Assembly (NCBI GenBank): GCA_013368375.1
Contig: JAACJP010000002.1
Coordinates: 248,001-312,000, forward strand
Length of the DNA stretch: 64,000 bases
Origin: Tricholomella constricta
Lineage: Eukaryota > Basidiomycota > Agaricomycetes > Agaricales > Lyophyllaceae
Direction: 5' to 3'
This document shows positions 10,825 to 22,321 of this stretch, piece by piece (the stretch's first letter is position 1; each line of letters starts with the position of its first letter). Below the pieces are notes generated by a model that was not told the DNA's origin, searched no databases, and saw nothing but the letters and a program-made list of their open reading frames with translations. A program made the position numbers and the translations under genes.

Positions 10825-13815
10825 ATGGCGACACTCCTTTCCACAACACAAGCCAACCCGCCTGGTCGAATCTCCCAATTACTGCCAAACGTGAAATGTT
10901 CAAATTGCAACAGGCCTGTCCCCCTCAGCGAGCTAGGCGACCACGTCTGTGCTACTCCACCGCCAGTCCCGACTCTTCCCAGACCCTCGGTTACTCCCAC
11001 TGCAGCAGCCTCACTTCTCCCCTCTCACCTCCAGGATCGTCTAGCGTCTCCAGGCCCAACGTCTCCCAGGACAACCTTTAACGATATGCGCTTGGGATCC
11101 TCGCCTCCCTCAAGGCTGCAGGAACCGCAACCACAACGCTTTGGTTCGGAACGTCTTAGAATATCCACGGCCTCGTCGTCGTCTTCTACGTATCAGCCGA
11201 GATCGAGTCCCTTGGCTCGCACTGCACCTGACAGAAACAACGCTGCATCTCCCGCTGCAAGGCCTAGGTTTGCTCCGACGTCGCCAACCAGTATTAGCAC
11301 GTCACCCCTTCGCGCTCGCCCTCCCGCACCTAGCGACATCCGCCCCAGGACTGCCTCAAATGCCGGTTCCATGTCTTCAGGGTTCTCCGGCCCTTCCTCT
11401 CCGACTACAGCCCGACCCTCGTTCTCTGTGCCGCGCGATCCCAATCCTACTTTTAATAATATGCGGCAGCCCCCATCTCGAGATCCAATGCCTACTTCAC
11501 CTCGCGATACCTTACCTCCTCCTCCATCTCGCGATCCTATACCTCACCGTAACATGCTCGCTTCTCCGGTGCCGCAGATATCAGAGCGGGATATAGACAC
11601 TAAGAGTGGTGGGGAGGCCGGTATGGCTGGAGTAGGGAGAAGAGGCTTTGCCGCTGCTGCCCGAGCCGCTATGTTTGTCGTTCCGACAGATCGGCCTTTG
11701 GGGCCTCAAACGCGCCGCGATGATGCTCCCTACCTCAACACGAACGTCCCAACACGCAGTAAGTGCTCTATCTTGATCGACCCACTCTTAGCTAAATCCG
11801 GCTTGTCCGTTCGCAGCCAACGACATCACTCCCCCTCTATCTGCAGGATCTGGGTATTCGTCTCACTCCCCTGGCGTATCCCCTTACCCGCAATCGCCTG
11901 TTGCACCACATCGCCTCCCTTCTCCAGAACGTTACGACCCTAAAGCTCAATCTCAACCAGTTCACAGGACAACCCCGTCTGTTGACAAACCTGGCTTACC
12001 AACATCTCCGATATCACTTCGAATGCCATTCTTTGAGAAATTCAAAAACCAGTTACCGGGTGTAGTTGCACCAAGCCCGACCTCGCCCCTACCTACCAAC
12101 AATTCAAGCAATAATACCCCATCAACAGCCAAACAGCCAGCCTTCCCTACTCGACCGCGTGAATCAACCGCATCGAGTGCCTCCTCTTACAGCCAAGGCT
12201 TCGCCAGTCGCTCCCTTAGCATGAGCACCACTGCATCACGACAGATTCCCCAGACGGACAGGCGTCCACCATCTCCCATCTCCGACTCGGGGTCAGAATA
12301 CGGTGGCCTCGCATATGCCGATTCGACCGATTACGAAGACGATGAACCTCCCGCGGAACTCAAGAGTGTAAAAGGCAAAACCAACCCCCCGCCACCACTC
12401 CCACTCACATCGTCTATCCTTCGCTCTGGATCTATCGCCAGCGTGAATCACGTACGCTTCCCCTCGACATCAGTGCGCAGCGATCGCAGTGCGCCTGCCA
12501 ATGCCTTTGGCCACAAGCGGGACACCTCTGCGTCGTCTATGTCGTCCGTGTCCAGCGCAGGCGGCGAGTCCAGGAAGAGCAACTCGGCCGCGATCGCCCA
12601 CGCACTGGGGTTGTCGCAGGCACCGCCCAGCGCTTATGGGAGGCTTGGAGGACCTGGCATCGGCATGGGAGGAAGGGCCGGCAGGAGTGCAAGTGGAAGT
12701 AGCAGTAGTGGGAGCAGGAGCGGGTACTCGCGCGGCGGGGGCGGGACCAGTGGCAGCAGCATGGGAGTTATGGAGCGAGAGGTGAAGACGTTGCTTGAGG
12801 ATGCGGACGCTGCGATTCCTGTGGAAGATCGTAGGGGCGGTTTGACCAAGAGCAAGTCGACGGGGAAGCAGAGGACGTTTGGGGTCGGGGAGGGTGTGGG
12901 GTCTGGGAGTGAAAGCAGCATAAGAGCTCCTCTGAGTGCAAACACGGGCACTGGAGCCAAAGCTCATCGGAGCAATACGGTGCAAGCTGTTCCGGCTGCA
13001 GAACCTCGATCGCCTAAATTGCCTACTCGAGCAAGGACAAGCGTCGTGAAAAGCGCTGAACCTGCGAAGGAGAGGGCCAGGAAGCCGAAGGTGTGCCTGA
13101 AGTGTGATCGCAAGATCGAGAATGGGAGATGGGTACAGGTTGATAATGGTGGGGTGCTTTGTGAGAAGTGTTGGAAGAACATGTATCTGCCAAAGGTATG
13201 TTGCAGTTTATGTGCCTGCTTGAAGATTGCCTCTCAACGTGCTTTTTCTCTTTAAAGTGCCGCCGGTGTAACCTTCCGATTGAGAATCAGGCTGTGTCAT
13301 CAGCCGACGGCCAACTCAAAGGCAAATATCATCGAGAATGTTTCAATTGCCACACATGTCATGTACGTTGTTTCCAAGTCAATTACATTCTACCCAACCT
13401 AAGCTGCTCACAGAAACCATTCCCCGACAAATCGTTCTATGTCTTTGATGGAAAGCCCTTATGCGCTTATCATTATCACGAGGAGAACGACTCTCTGTGT
13501 GCGGCCGCGCGCTGTGGCCAGCCAATAGAGGGTCCGTGTGCCGTGTCCCATACAGGCGACCGCTATCATCCAGAACATATGACTTGCGAGTACCCCGGAA
13601 ACCCGCCCTGCAAGCAAAGACTAGAGGAATACTGGGAAGTCGATGGTCGGATGCTGTGCGAGCGCCACGCTCACGCCAGTAAGGTCGGGAGCGACGATGA
13701 GGAGGGCGAGGAGGACTGGGTACAGAGCTCTCGGGCGCTTAAACGCGTGACGAGATTTATTGATTTGGCGGGCCGCCCGCCATCTGAAGATGGGAGTGGG
13801 AGTGGGTTGCGCTGA
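10825..13815 (+). CDS. LIM-domain protein, paxillin-like
   Basis: Likely cytoskeletal adaptor; fungal paxillin-like LIM proteins act at the actomyosin ring and growth sites. Exons 10825-11758, 11817-13195, 13258-13362, 13414-13815. The N-terminus has a small CxxC...HxC zinc motif (KCSNCNRPV with LGDHVC). About 750 residues of Ser/Pro-rich, probably disordered sequence follow. The C-terminus holds a Cys-pair module (CLKCDRKI with CEKCWKNM) leading into LIM 1 (CRRCNLPI, HRECFNCHTC, CAYHYHE) and LIM 2 (CGQPIEG, HPEHMTCE, CERHAHA). The tail ends with a short acidic and basic segment. The cysteine and histidine spacing fits tandem LIM zinc fingers. Introns 3 and 4 interrupt LIM 1 exactly between metal-binding pairs. 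The assignment to the paxillin group rests on layout only; another LIM adaptor is possible. Confidence 0.85.
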
Positions 13816-14692
13816 CATACAGCGACCATACCATATATTATGCGCGGTTTTTTATTCATTCGGTGGACATTATTCATTTCTGTCCTTGCTTCTTTCCTTT
13901 CATCCATACTATTCTTATCTATGTGGCTTCGTTCCTCTAGTGGTTGCCCCCTTCCCTTCCCCTTTCCACTTGTACCCATATCTACATCACGCAACCTCCC
14001 ATACCCCTGATTGTCGCGCGGACAGCGCTTTAATACGGATTTTTCTTGTTCATCTTTCTATCTTCCTATTATTGTATGTACACCAGTAGCTAGCACAACC
14101 TTAAATACACCGAATACCGCCTACGCCTTGACTCCTCGCAAAAATCAGATATCGTCTGCACCTCCAATCTTTGAAGTCATGTGCTTGGGCACCCTGACCG
14201 ACGCGCAACGATCTACATTTAATCTTATGATCAATCATCTTGACATCTACATCTACATGTAAGTAACTATGTAAGTACTTGTATACTTATCTTCGACTTC
14301 ACTAACTGTACACGATGGCTAAATATTAAATGTCCGTTCCCTCCGCTTCGTGCCAGCTTGGGTCTTCGGTTCAACCGTTGCAGTACCCGCATGCGTTGCC
14401 ATATGAAATCGCATGGTCCTTCTTTTTTCTTTCCTCAAAATGCTCGGCCCAGGATATATGTTACAATTTCAGCACCGTCAAGTTCCTCCTCACTGAATGC
14501 TCCACGGCGTCTGATCTCTTCCCATCTTTTCCTGCTGCATTGAAGCTTCCGTGCCTCCACTTCGGCAGCTTCTTCCACTAATTTTGTCTTCAAGACGTCA
14601 TCTTTTCCATCCGGCATTGTTAAAGTCCTGACGGTGGTCTGACTAATTCCCTTCTACCCTTTCTCCGAATCTACTGCCTATACCAGGGCGTC
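13816..14692. other. Intergenic, no gene seen
   Basis: AT-richer sequence holding the 3' flank of the LIM gene and the promoter of the amino acid permease. Short open frames have no conserved motif. Confidence 0.5.
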
Positions 14693-17080
14693 ATGGAACG
14701 CAAGGCGTCGAAAAATGGAGATCCAGAGGCGGTGATAGAGAAGACATCGACGTTGGATATGAATGGGAGCGAGCGTCACTTGCGCTTAGAGGGTTTTGTT
14801 CATGATAAAACTCATAGACGGCTCAAGGTGTGTACTTCTTGCCCGTGGCTTGTGTTTTCATTTTAAAGACCAGATATAGAATCGCCATATACAACTTATT
14901 GGCATTGGAGGTGTGTAGGGGTGTATATCATCAGTCATTCACCGTCCATTCTCAATCTAGTCGCAGGCACCGTCGGAACGGCTCTGTTTGTCCAGATTGG
15001 CTCTTCATTGACGAAGGGAGGACCAGGTGAGTGCTTTGCATATGCTACCGACTTGAAATCAATCCGCATATAGCCAGCCTGTTTTTGGCGTTCAGCATCT
15101 GGTCGACGTTTATACTGGCAATTAATAACTGCCTATGTACGTATATGCATATCTCTGACGCACGTGAGATTAACAGGAATCCTTGATTCAGCTGAAATGG
15201 TCACCTGGATCCCAATATCCTCCCCATTTGTATGTATCGCGTTTTCGCGGTGTCGGCGACATTAATACATGCTACCTATCAGGTGCGGTTTGCAGACCAT
15301 TTCGTCGACCCGGCTCTAGGTTTCTGCGCCGGCTACAATTTCTTTGCTCTTCAAGCGGCTCTCGTTCCATTCGAAGTGGTGGCTTTCAATCTCGTACTCC
15401 AGTTCTGGACGAGTGAGATTCCGATCGTTGCTGTCATCTTCTTTGTATTGATATCCTATGCGTGGGTACAACTTTTCTTTGATATTTGGAGAGTAGAATG
15501 TTGATTTGGGCAATGAAAGATTATTAAACATGTTTGCTGTAAGATGGTATGGAGGTAATGTGATATATGCCCTTATCACGTCTAGGTACTGACATTTTAT
15601 ATGACAACTCAGAATCAGAGTTTTGGTTATCGATAGGAAAGGTAATACTAGCTGTTGGTGTCATGGTGTTTACGTTTGTCACAATGGTCGGAGGCAATCC
15701 CTTACACGACAAGTATGGTTTTCGAAATTGGGATCGTATGTCTTCTTTCTGCATCTTTGAGTCCATCGTTTCATATTTTCCTCTAAAGCTTCAAAGGTGC
15801 CAGGCGCACCTTTTGCAGAATATATAAAAACTGGGTCGCTTGGACGTTTTCTTGGGTTTCTGGCCTGCCTCATTCAAGCATCATTTACCATCGCGGGTAT
15901 GTAGCTCAATTATAAACGTATGCGTGAATGATTCACACGTATTTAGGCCCAGACTATGTTGCGATGTCGGCAGGAGAAGCAGAACTTCCGCGTCGAAACA
16001 TGCCTCGCGCGTTTTACAGCGTATTCTATCGCTTAACCGCATTCTTTGTCATTGGTTCTCTGTGCATCGGGATTGTGGTTCCCTACTCGGATCCGGATCT
16101 CTTGAGCGCATTGTCCAACGCACGTCCTGGTGCAGGATCGTCGCCATATGTCATTGCAATGGAAAAACTTCAAATTAAAGTCCTTCCACATATCGTCAAT
16201 GCACTGATCCTTACTGCCGTGTTCTCTGCCGGGAATAGTTACGTGTATTGCGCTAGTCGTACCCTGCTGGGACTGGCGCTCGAGGGCAAAGCGCCCAAAT
16301 TCTTGACGCGATGCACTGCCCATGGAGTTCCTATTTATTGCGTCGGGGTGACCCTTGCAATCGCACTGTCGTGTTTGTGCTCATCATAAGTCCGTCGTTA
16401 TCATGGGCATTGACTTTTTCAAGCCTTCCTCCAGGTCTCCAATAACGCAGCTGTTGTGCTTCAATGGTATGGTACTCGACTGTTTTTTTATGGTACCAAT
16501 AAGCTGATGTCCTCTTAGGTTCGTGAACCTTGTAACAGCATCTCAGCTCATAAACTACGCCATCATCTCCTTCACATATATTCGATTCTACGAAGTTCGT
16601 TTGCTCATCATTCTTCGCTTAAGAACTTAGAGCCCAATTATATCACCTGCAGGCATTGAAAGCGCAAGGGATTTCGCGAGGTTCTTTGCCTCACAAAGGC
16701 TCATGGCAACCCTTTTGCGGGTGGGTTGATACACCTCATTTTCTCTGCGCCCAAAACTCATTGACCTTCCTTCAATCAGTTATTATGGCCTTATCGGCAC
16801 TCTTACAATGGCGTTCGTGGGAGGGTACACAGTCTTCCTTCCAGGCAGATGGGACGTCCCAAACTTCCTCTTCTCCTATGCCATGATTGGAATTGTGCCA
16901 ACCCTGTTTCTGTTTTGGAAATTTATGCACAAAACCGAAGTCAGTCTCTGCCAATAACAGACCTGACAGCTCTTCTCACGATTTGCTCTACTCTAGTGGA
17001 GGCACCCTAAAACAATCACGTTCCTCGAAGAAGAGCGCAAAGAGGTCGACCACTATGAAGCTACTTATGGCAGTCGCTGA
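14693..17080 (+). CDS. Amino acid permease, APC superfamily (YAT type)
   Basis: Proton-coupled amino acid uptake at the plasma membrane. Fifteen exons: 14693-14827, 14880-14910, 14961-15026, 15074-15136, 15192-15229, 15283-15461, 15520-15554, 15613-15735, 15789-15896, 15947-16372, 16424-16466, 16519-16594, 16653-16720, 16780-16939, 16997-17080. After a short cytoplasmic N-terminus the joined protein reads through the APC signature (RHIQLIGIGG, then AGTVGTALFVQIG in the next exon). Family segments follow: SEMVTWIPIS, FADHFVDPALGF, GPDYVAMSAGEAE, VFSAGNSYVYCASRTL, FLQVSNNAAVVLQWFVN, GGYTVFLPGRWDVP. About 12 hydrophobic spans are visible and the length is normal for the family. Several exons are very small (31, 38, 35 and 43 nt). 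The frame is open throughout, so the gene looks intact. Substrate range cannot be told from sequence. Confidence 0.92.
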
Positions 17081-17926
17081 TGTTGCGAACACGATATACT
17101 ATCCTTCTTCTCGCGAGATCTGTCAAATAAAAATGCACGGTGATGCATACTGGGTGACAGCATGTCGCACTGTTATACAAATACCGTTCTCACCGGGCTC
17201 GACATCCGTTTAACTATTCTACATCTGTCTTGTGCGGTAACGAAGAGGAGCAACATCGCGGTGGAGTTAACGATTCACAGACCCACCCCACTCCTATGTT
17301 CGACCGAGATCATCATGGACAAGACCCCGGTCCTGATGATGGAGGTCGACTTTCATCTCCTTCGTTTCAGATCACGGGCTACTAGCAACGGACATCGAGG
17401 CTGATCGCCAAACATAAATCCATGATATTGCAACATGTTCTCGATTACATCTTGTTGCTCTGCTTATAGCCCGCACCAACAGCCCAACCTCGTGTATAGT
17501 ACGTTTGAGATTCTTTCGCCTGGCGTATGTTTCCCTGTGGGCATGCCGTTGTCCAGAGATCCTTCCTCAGGCTTCATGCGTTTTTGGCAAGCTTAAGCCA
17601 GCCTCGTTTGATTTGATATGATTTACCCTGTCTTGTTTGTTTTCTGGAAAATCTTTCGCACAAATCAAGTCTGCTGTACTGTCGTATCAGGAGTGGCATC
17701 CATTCTGCTTGAAAATTTTCAGCGGAGGGCTGAAGAGCATGTTGTTTTTCGAAAAACCAAAGGATCGACCATTATGCAGACATTTTTATAACCTGCTGAG
17801 TGTGTCCAAATGATGATTCGCAGCTGACTTGGTGTGGCGCAATCATTTTTTCCTGTTCAATGTAGCTTGGTATGAAAGAGCTTATTTCCTGGTCTGCTTT
17901 ACAAGTGGTCATGAAATAATAAAAAA
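17081..17926. other. Intergenic between convergent genes
   Basis: Holds the 3' flanks of the permease (+) and proteasome beta-5 (-). Short frames such as the one near 17162-17404 have no motif. Nothing else is seen. Confidence 0.5.
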
Positions 17927-19247
17927 TTAAGCAGCAGCAGCTACTTCGGGAGCGTTCGAAGAACTGCGTCCCTCAACACGAACATCGTAACCGTAGGGCT
18001 CCCCAGTCGACCCAGGAACGTTTCCAGATCCGTCGTAATGCATCTGTGCAATATCATAGTTCCCTGGGCGGGAATGAGATGCGTCAAATTGAATTCGAAT
18101 TAGAGACGTACCGATGAACTTCCAACCATCTTCTTTGACATGATAGAGGTTACATGAGTTACCAGAGAAGGCATCACGATGCCCAGCAGCGTAAATGCTT
18201 CGTCTGCCAAGCTCCTGGGCCTCCGCGTCCGTCAGGTCCCACCGATATCCCTGATCCAGAACACCATACGCAAACGTGCTTCCGGAGCCCACTGAGAAGA
18301 GATCGCCTTTGAGGCGCGTGCCGTCTGAATCGACGTAGAATACGGCAGGTCCCTGTGTGCGCGGTGAGAATTACTCAGAAGATGAGTTTGAGTTCACGTA
18401 CAGTCTTGTCCCAGCCACAAATCATGGTACCCTGACATCAGAGTGAGAATATATTGATGCAGAGAGCAAGTTTTTGCGCACCATACTCAATCCCATACCC
18501 TTGTACGAGTATACGAGGTTGCTCAAATACTTGCTTGCGGCTGATACAGATATGCGCTCCCTGTTGCGAAGTTCATGAAGGCGGCAATGCATTCCTAGGT
18601 AGGTCTCCCAATATTGACAATCGGCTACAAGCATCACAGCGTAAATTATATGCACTGTCCGTAGGTATAGCACGTACCAGCACCACCAGCCATTGTTCCG
18701 AGGAGGTAAGGGTTAATTTCAATGACCTTTTTCACGGTCCCCGATGCTATTGTTCGTGATCAGAAATGAAAATGCAGATTCGCGAGTTGGTGACGCACCA
18801 ACGTAGCTTCCAGCCGTTGCCCTCGAGTCTACCGCAACGATGACGCCGCCTTGAAACCTGAATGCTAATGTGGTCGTTCCATGCTGGATCTTGATTCTGC
18901 AATTGGGATCGGCATGGTCGTCTGTGTGGAGTCGGAGGAAAGCAGTGGGCTACATCAAGTCAGCCTAGTAATAGTATTTATAACGGTCGAATGCTCACAT
19001 CCGCGACGGCTGGAACTGTGAAGCTGGGCACACCCTTGGCCAAGCTGCCAAAGCCCGCACTCGAACCCCACATGGTACCGTCAAAGTCTTCATCCTCTTC
19101 CGCCAGCTTCTGCGCATTGCGCATGTGGCTGGCGGCGGTCGTCGTCGAGAATCGTTCAGCAAAAGTGTTCATGATGATAGCGAAACCAGTGAAGCTGACG
19201 CGGCCGCGTTCGAGGCGTTGCGCGTTCAATTGATCTTTGTTTGCCAT
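17927..19247 (-). CDS. PRE2: 20S proteasome subunit beta-5 (chymotrypsin-like)
   Basis: Catalytic beta subunit giving the chymotrypsin-like activity of the 20S core. Exons on the minus strand: 19247-18999, 18949-18799, 18746-18678, 18625-18482, 18431-18402, 18352-18112, 18063-17927. The propeptide ends at the [13 protein letters not shown] segment, where the Thr after Gly becomes the nucleophile. The conserved [62 protein letters not shown] and [14 protein letters not shown] stretches are all present in order. The 48-nt intron at 18064-18111 has no stop and keeps frame, so its retention would add 16 residues; removal restores a more usual C-terminus ([12 protein letters not shown]). The gene is head-to-head with GPI2. 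Confidence 0.95.
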
Positions 19248-19327
19248 TGGGCTTCAAGGCAAACACGGCGTTGACCTCGTCAACGTTTACTTGGGTGTCA
19301 CCTCCATCCCATTGCGTCCATGTCTGG
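19248..19327. promoter_or_regulatory. 80-bp bidirectional promoter/5' UTR region
   Basis: Only 80 bp separate the start codons of the proteasome beta-5 gene (minus, ATG at 19247) and GPI2 (plus, ATG at 19328). Both 5' UTRs and all core promoter elements must lie here or overlap the neighbouring coding sequence. No clear TATA box is visible. Confidence 0.75.
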
Positions 19328-20482
19328 ATGCCCAAGCTACGTGACAGCGCTTGGGAAAAGACTCTTTGGAAGAAACAGCCATTTTCCGATAATTATGTAC
19401 CCCGTAAACGGTTCTTGTCATCCTTGAGGAGAAATAGTGAGTTTTTAATGTAACGCAGCATGACGAGGACGCAGTACTGACGCGAAACGCTAGCCAACTT
19501 TAGACCTTATACCTATTGGCCATTGGTCCTACTATCATGCGCAATTACGCAGCATATCTCTACCATATTCATCTTCTTGGCGACTTTTGTTCGTCTTAGG
19601 GAACGACTGCTCGACCCCCGCACTCTGGTTCTCATATCTGTTGGGTGTTTTGTCGCCGGTTATACCATTTGGGCACGGGGAGACTATTCCAGGACCGGAG
19701 GAGGAGGTAGATATGCTACCCGTTCGTTTCTCTGACTCTGGTTCCGTGACCTCGCCTGAAAAGCCACCACCAGACCTCAAAGCCGTGAAATCCTCGATCC
19801 TGATATTCCTCGCGCTTATGTCTCTCTCTCCCGTACTGCGAACCTTGACGGCTGCGACTTCTTCCGACTCTATCTGGGCTCTTTCGGCTTTACTGTTCAT
19901 TCTGAACGCGCTTCTCGCTGATTACAGTGCTCAGGCAACTGACGGACAGGTCCACGAACGGTAATTAGTTCCACAATCTACAGCGTGATGTGCACATTAA
20001 ACCTCCATTCAGATTGACCTCGGTTTTATCCATGAATGCTGCGATATCTGCCTCAGTTGTTTTAGCGTCTCGTTTGACAACGGAGGTTGCTGTGTTTGCT
20101 TTTATATTGTTTTCTGTGCAAACGTTTGCACTTTTCCCGATGCTGCGACGACGATTACAGGTATGTGTTCTCGTGATCATTTACATATTTTCATTCACCT
20201 ACCCCTTTTACATCAGACATCGGCCATACTGATCCAGGGTTCTTTAACTCTGGGATTGGCTATTGTAGCTCTATCCCTAGTGGCGCCACTGTCGTGGACC
20301 GTCACATGCATATTCTTCGCCACACTCATGTTTGTGACTTTCCTAGCGCCTGCGTTCTTGGTATGGGCACAAAAATTTAAAAAGTGAGTACCTCTCTTCA
20401 TACTATGTTCGCTACAACTGAAACGATCCCTCTCAGTGAGATTCGCGGACCTTGGGATGTAGCAATTCCGCGAGTTAATTAA
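19328..20482 (+). CDS. GPI2: GPI-GlcNAc transferase subunit PIG-C/Gpi2
   Basis: Multi-span ER membrane subunit of the complex that transfers GlcNAc to phosphatidylinositol, the first step of GPI anchor synthesis. Exons 19328-19436, 19494-19706, 19774-19960, 20013-20160, 20217-20383, 20437-20482. The N-terminus carries the family motif WKKQPFSDNYVP and FLSSLRRN. Spans follow, with LGYLLW-like VAGYTIWARG, the junction DLKAVKSSILIF, the hallmark SPVLRTLTAATSSDSIWALS, LLADYSA, RLTSVLSMNAAISASVVLASRL, FALFPMLRRRLQ and the family end EIRGPWDVA. Length (about 290 residues) is typical. Intron 2 is placed at 19707-19773 because it is the only choice that joins the two frames in phase and restores the conserved Asp-Leu-Lys. 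It appears intact. Confidence 0.92.
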
Positions 20483-20610
20483 AGTTCTTCAGGGTCACGG
20501 ATAGATTCGAGATGTATAAGCCCGTTGTCGTCCATCCGGCCTTGAGATTTGGTTGAATCGCAATTGCAGCGTTCGTCATGTAATCACGAAGCTGTCATGT
20601 TTTGCTGTTC

Positions 20611-21100
20611 CTACTTTCCTACTTCTACACTCCGTTTTGCCTTTCCACTCCCTGCCACGACGCCTTGGTTCTTCAACTTGTCGGCTGGTATGAACGGCCG
20701 GATATACTTTTCTACATACACCTGGGGTATTCTTTCCTGCGTCGCATCATCCACCGCCCTGTTAATCCTGGTGAGTACTCTGTGCGTGGAGGACTTTCGT
20801 TCAAGCGTTCGATGTCCACATAAACGAGGGCATCAACAAACTTCCCCCCCTCATAGGCGAGCCCTTGGCCTCTCTGCTGCAACATCTCTACAGGAATGAT
20901 GCATTTGATATAGTTGTCTGGTACATACTCCCTCGAATCCATCGAGCTTCGCCTCGTCGTCCGGGTTAAGGGTATATATCATGCTGTATACTTGTAGTGA
21001 AATCGCAATAGCATCGCTATCGGGGTTTACACCAGGAGTGGTGCAGAACGGCACCACTGAATTTCGTCTTAGTTTGTGATGACCATGAGAAACGAGCTGC
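20611..21100 (-). pseudogene. Gamma-glutamylcyclotransferase-like pseudogene
   Basis: Minus-strand pieces match the C-terminal half of the GGCT/ChaC-like fold: VYSMIYTLNPDDEAKLDGFE, then PDNYIKCIIPVEML, DALVYVDIERLNESPPRTEY, and finally INRAVDDATQERIPQVYVEK followed by a typical end. They lie in order but in different frames. The first break is a 4-nt excess at a GTATGTA string (near 20930); the second is a 1-nt shift just after the RTEY segment (near 20770). The N-terminal half, which should hold the YGSN-type substrate loop, is not recognisable to the right of about 21090. The gene is convergent with GPI2. I call it a pseudogene; sequence error is the alternative for the second break. Confidence 0.6.
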
Positions 21101-21764
21101 GCCCAACGACGTTCGTGCTCTTTATGAATCTGGAGATAAGGAGATAGCGATAGGACGATGAGCGTGACACGTCCGGGGGGAAGATCAAAGCGACTTGGTT
21201 TAGAAGAGAACGGGCATGCACAAAGCACAAGGGCCTACCACCGGCGAAAGCCGTGAATTCGACTCCTGCAACTTAAGAGTGCTCGTATTGACACCGGATA
21301 AACACGTATTTGAAAAGGAGGATAAGAATTTCGTGGAGAGGATAGACAGTCTAAGAATGGTGGATGGATGGATGGATGGATGTATTACCCGCAGAGGTCC
21401 CAAAAAAGAACAAGCGGGGCCCGTTCTACATACAGGACATCAAATGTATGCTACGGACACGAATAAACCAGAGCCGATGCGATATACGGAATCTCACGGA
21501 TTAGTTTACCCATGCGACACTCCCCGGGAGGCAAACCGGAGCTCCACCAAATACCAAGAACTATGAAGCATACAGTGTGGGGAAAAATGCAGTGAAATTA
21601 CGGACGAGAAGAGGCGTTGTCGATTCTATTGTCGCTCCGAGAACAGTGTAATGACTGGGACGACTCGGTCTCGCGAGGGAGACAGAGCAATGACTGGGGC
21701 GACTCGTTCCCATGAGAGAGAATGTGCACTGCTGTGCAGTGGGGGATACAAGAGTCATAATTGG
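21101..21764. other. Intergenic with a TGGA tetranucleotide run
   Basis: No gene is supported. A short tandem TGGA repeat lies at about 21358-21382. An imperfect 33-bp tandem pair (ATGACTGGGACGACTC-like) lies at about 21650-21715. The right part is the 3' flank of the LINE remnant. Confidence 0.45.
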
Positions 21765-22238
21765 CTATGTACTAGGGATGAACATGGGGACCTCGTCATA
21801 GATACAGAAAACTTGGTAGACATAGGCGGCGAACAACTTTAGAGTTTCCGCATGATTAACTAGATAGTCAACGAATTGCGTAGCAGGAGCGGAGAAGAAG
21901 ATGACGCGTAGTGCAGGATTAAGGCGAAAGAGGGTGTCGAGGAAGTCCTCCCGGACGGCGACGAGCCGGTCATTCGTGCGACAGCCGAACAGGGCATGGA
22001 CTTCATCCTCAATTGCGAGGCGGCAGAATCGACATAAGCGACGCTGCCGTTCGATGCGACCGCGAGAAAACCGACGACGACGTAACTGCTCGACAGCCAA
22101 CGGGTGATCGCATAAGAGCAGGCGCGTAAGGGCGTGCCGATGCAGGGGGTCGGGGATTTTAAGATATGGCTGCATGCGACGTCGAGTGACATCATGACCA
22201 CGAGCACAAAAGACAAGCTTGGTAGAGGTATCCCACAA
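21765..22238 (-). pseudogene. LINE-type reverse transcriptase 3' remnant
   Basis: A 157-codon frame resembling the C-terminal zinc-binding tail of non-LTR reverse transcriptase polyproteins common in Agaricomycetes. It has the segment HALTRLLLCDHPLAVEQLR, then the CCHC-like LCRFC...EDEVHALFGC, and a conserved tail ending CIYDEVPMFIP. The polymerase and endonuclease parts are absent upstream, as expected for a 5'-truncated insertion. Its upstream end lies within 90 bp of the start of the divergent protease gene, so it may contribute promoter sequence to that gene. Confidence 0.68.
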
Positions 22239-22321
22239 ACTCTGCAGGGGACTCGGAATAAAAAAGGACGGTATATTACATATACAACTCGACAGTTACA
22301 ACTTAGACAGTTTTCCGTGAC

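Noticed and set aside
20549..20899. Plus-strand hydrophobic frame after GPI2
   Set aside because: It is the complement of the better supported GGCT-like coding on the minus strand.
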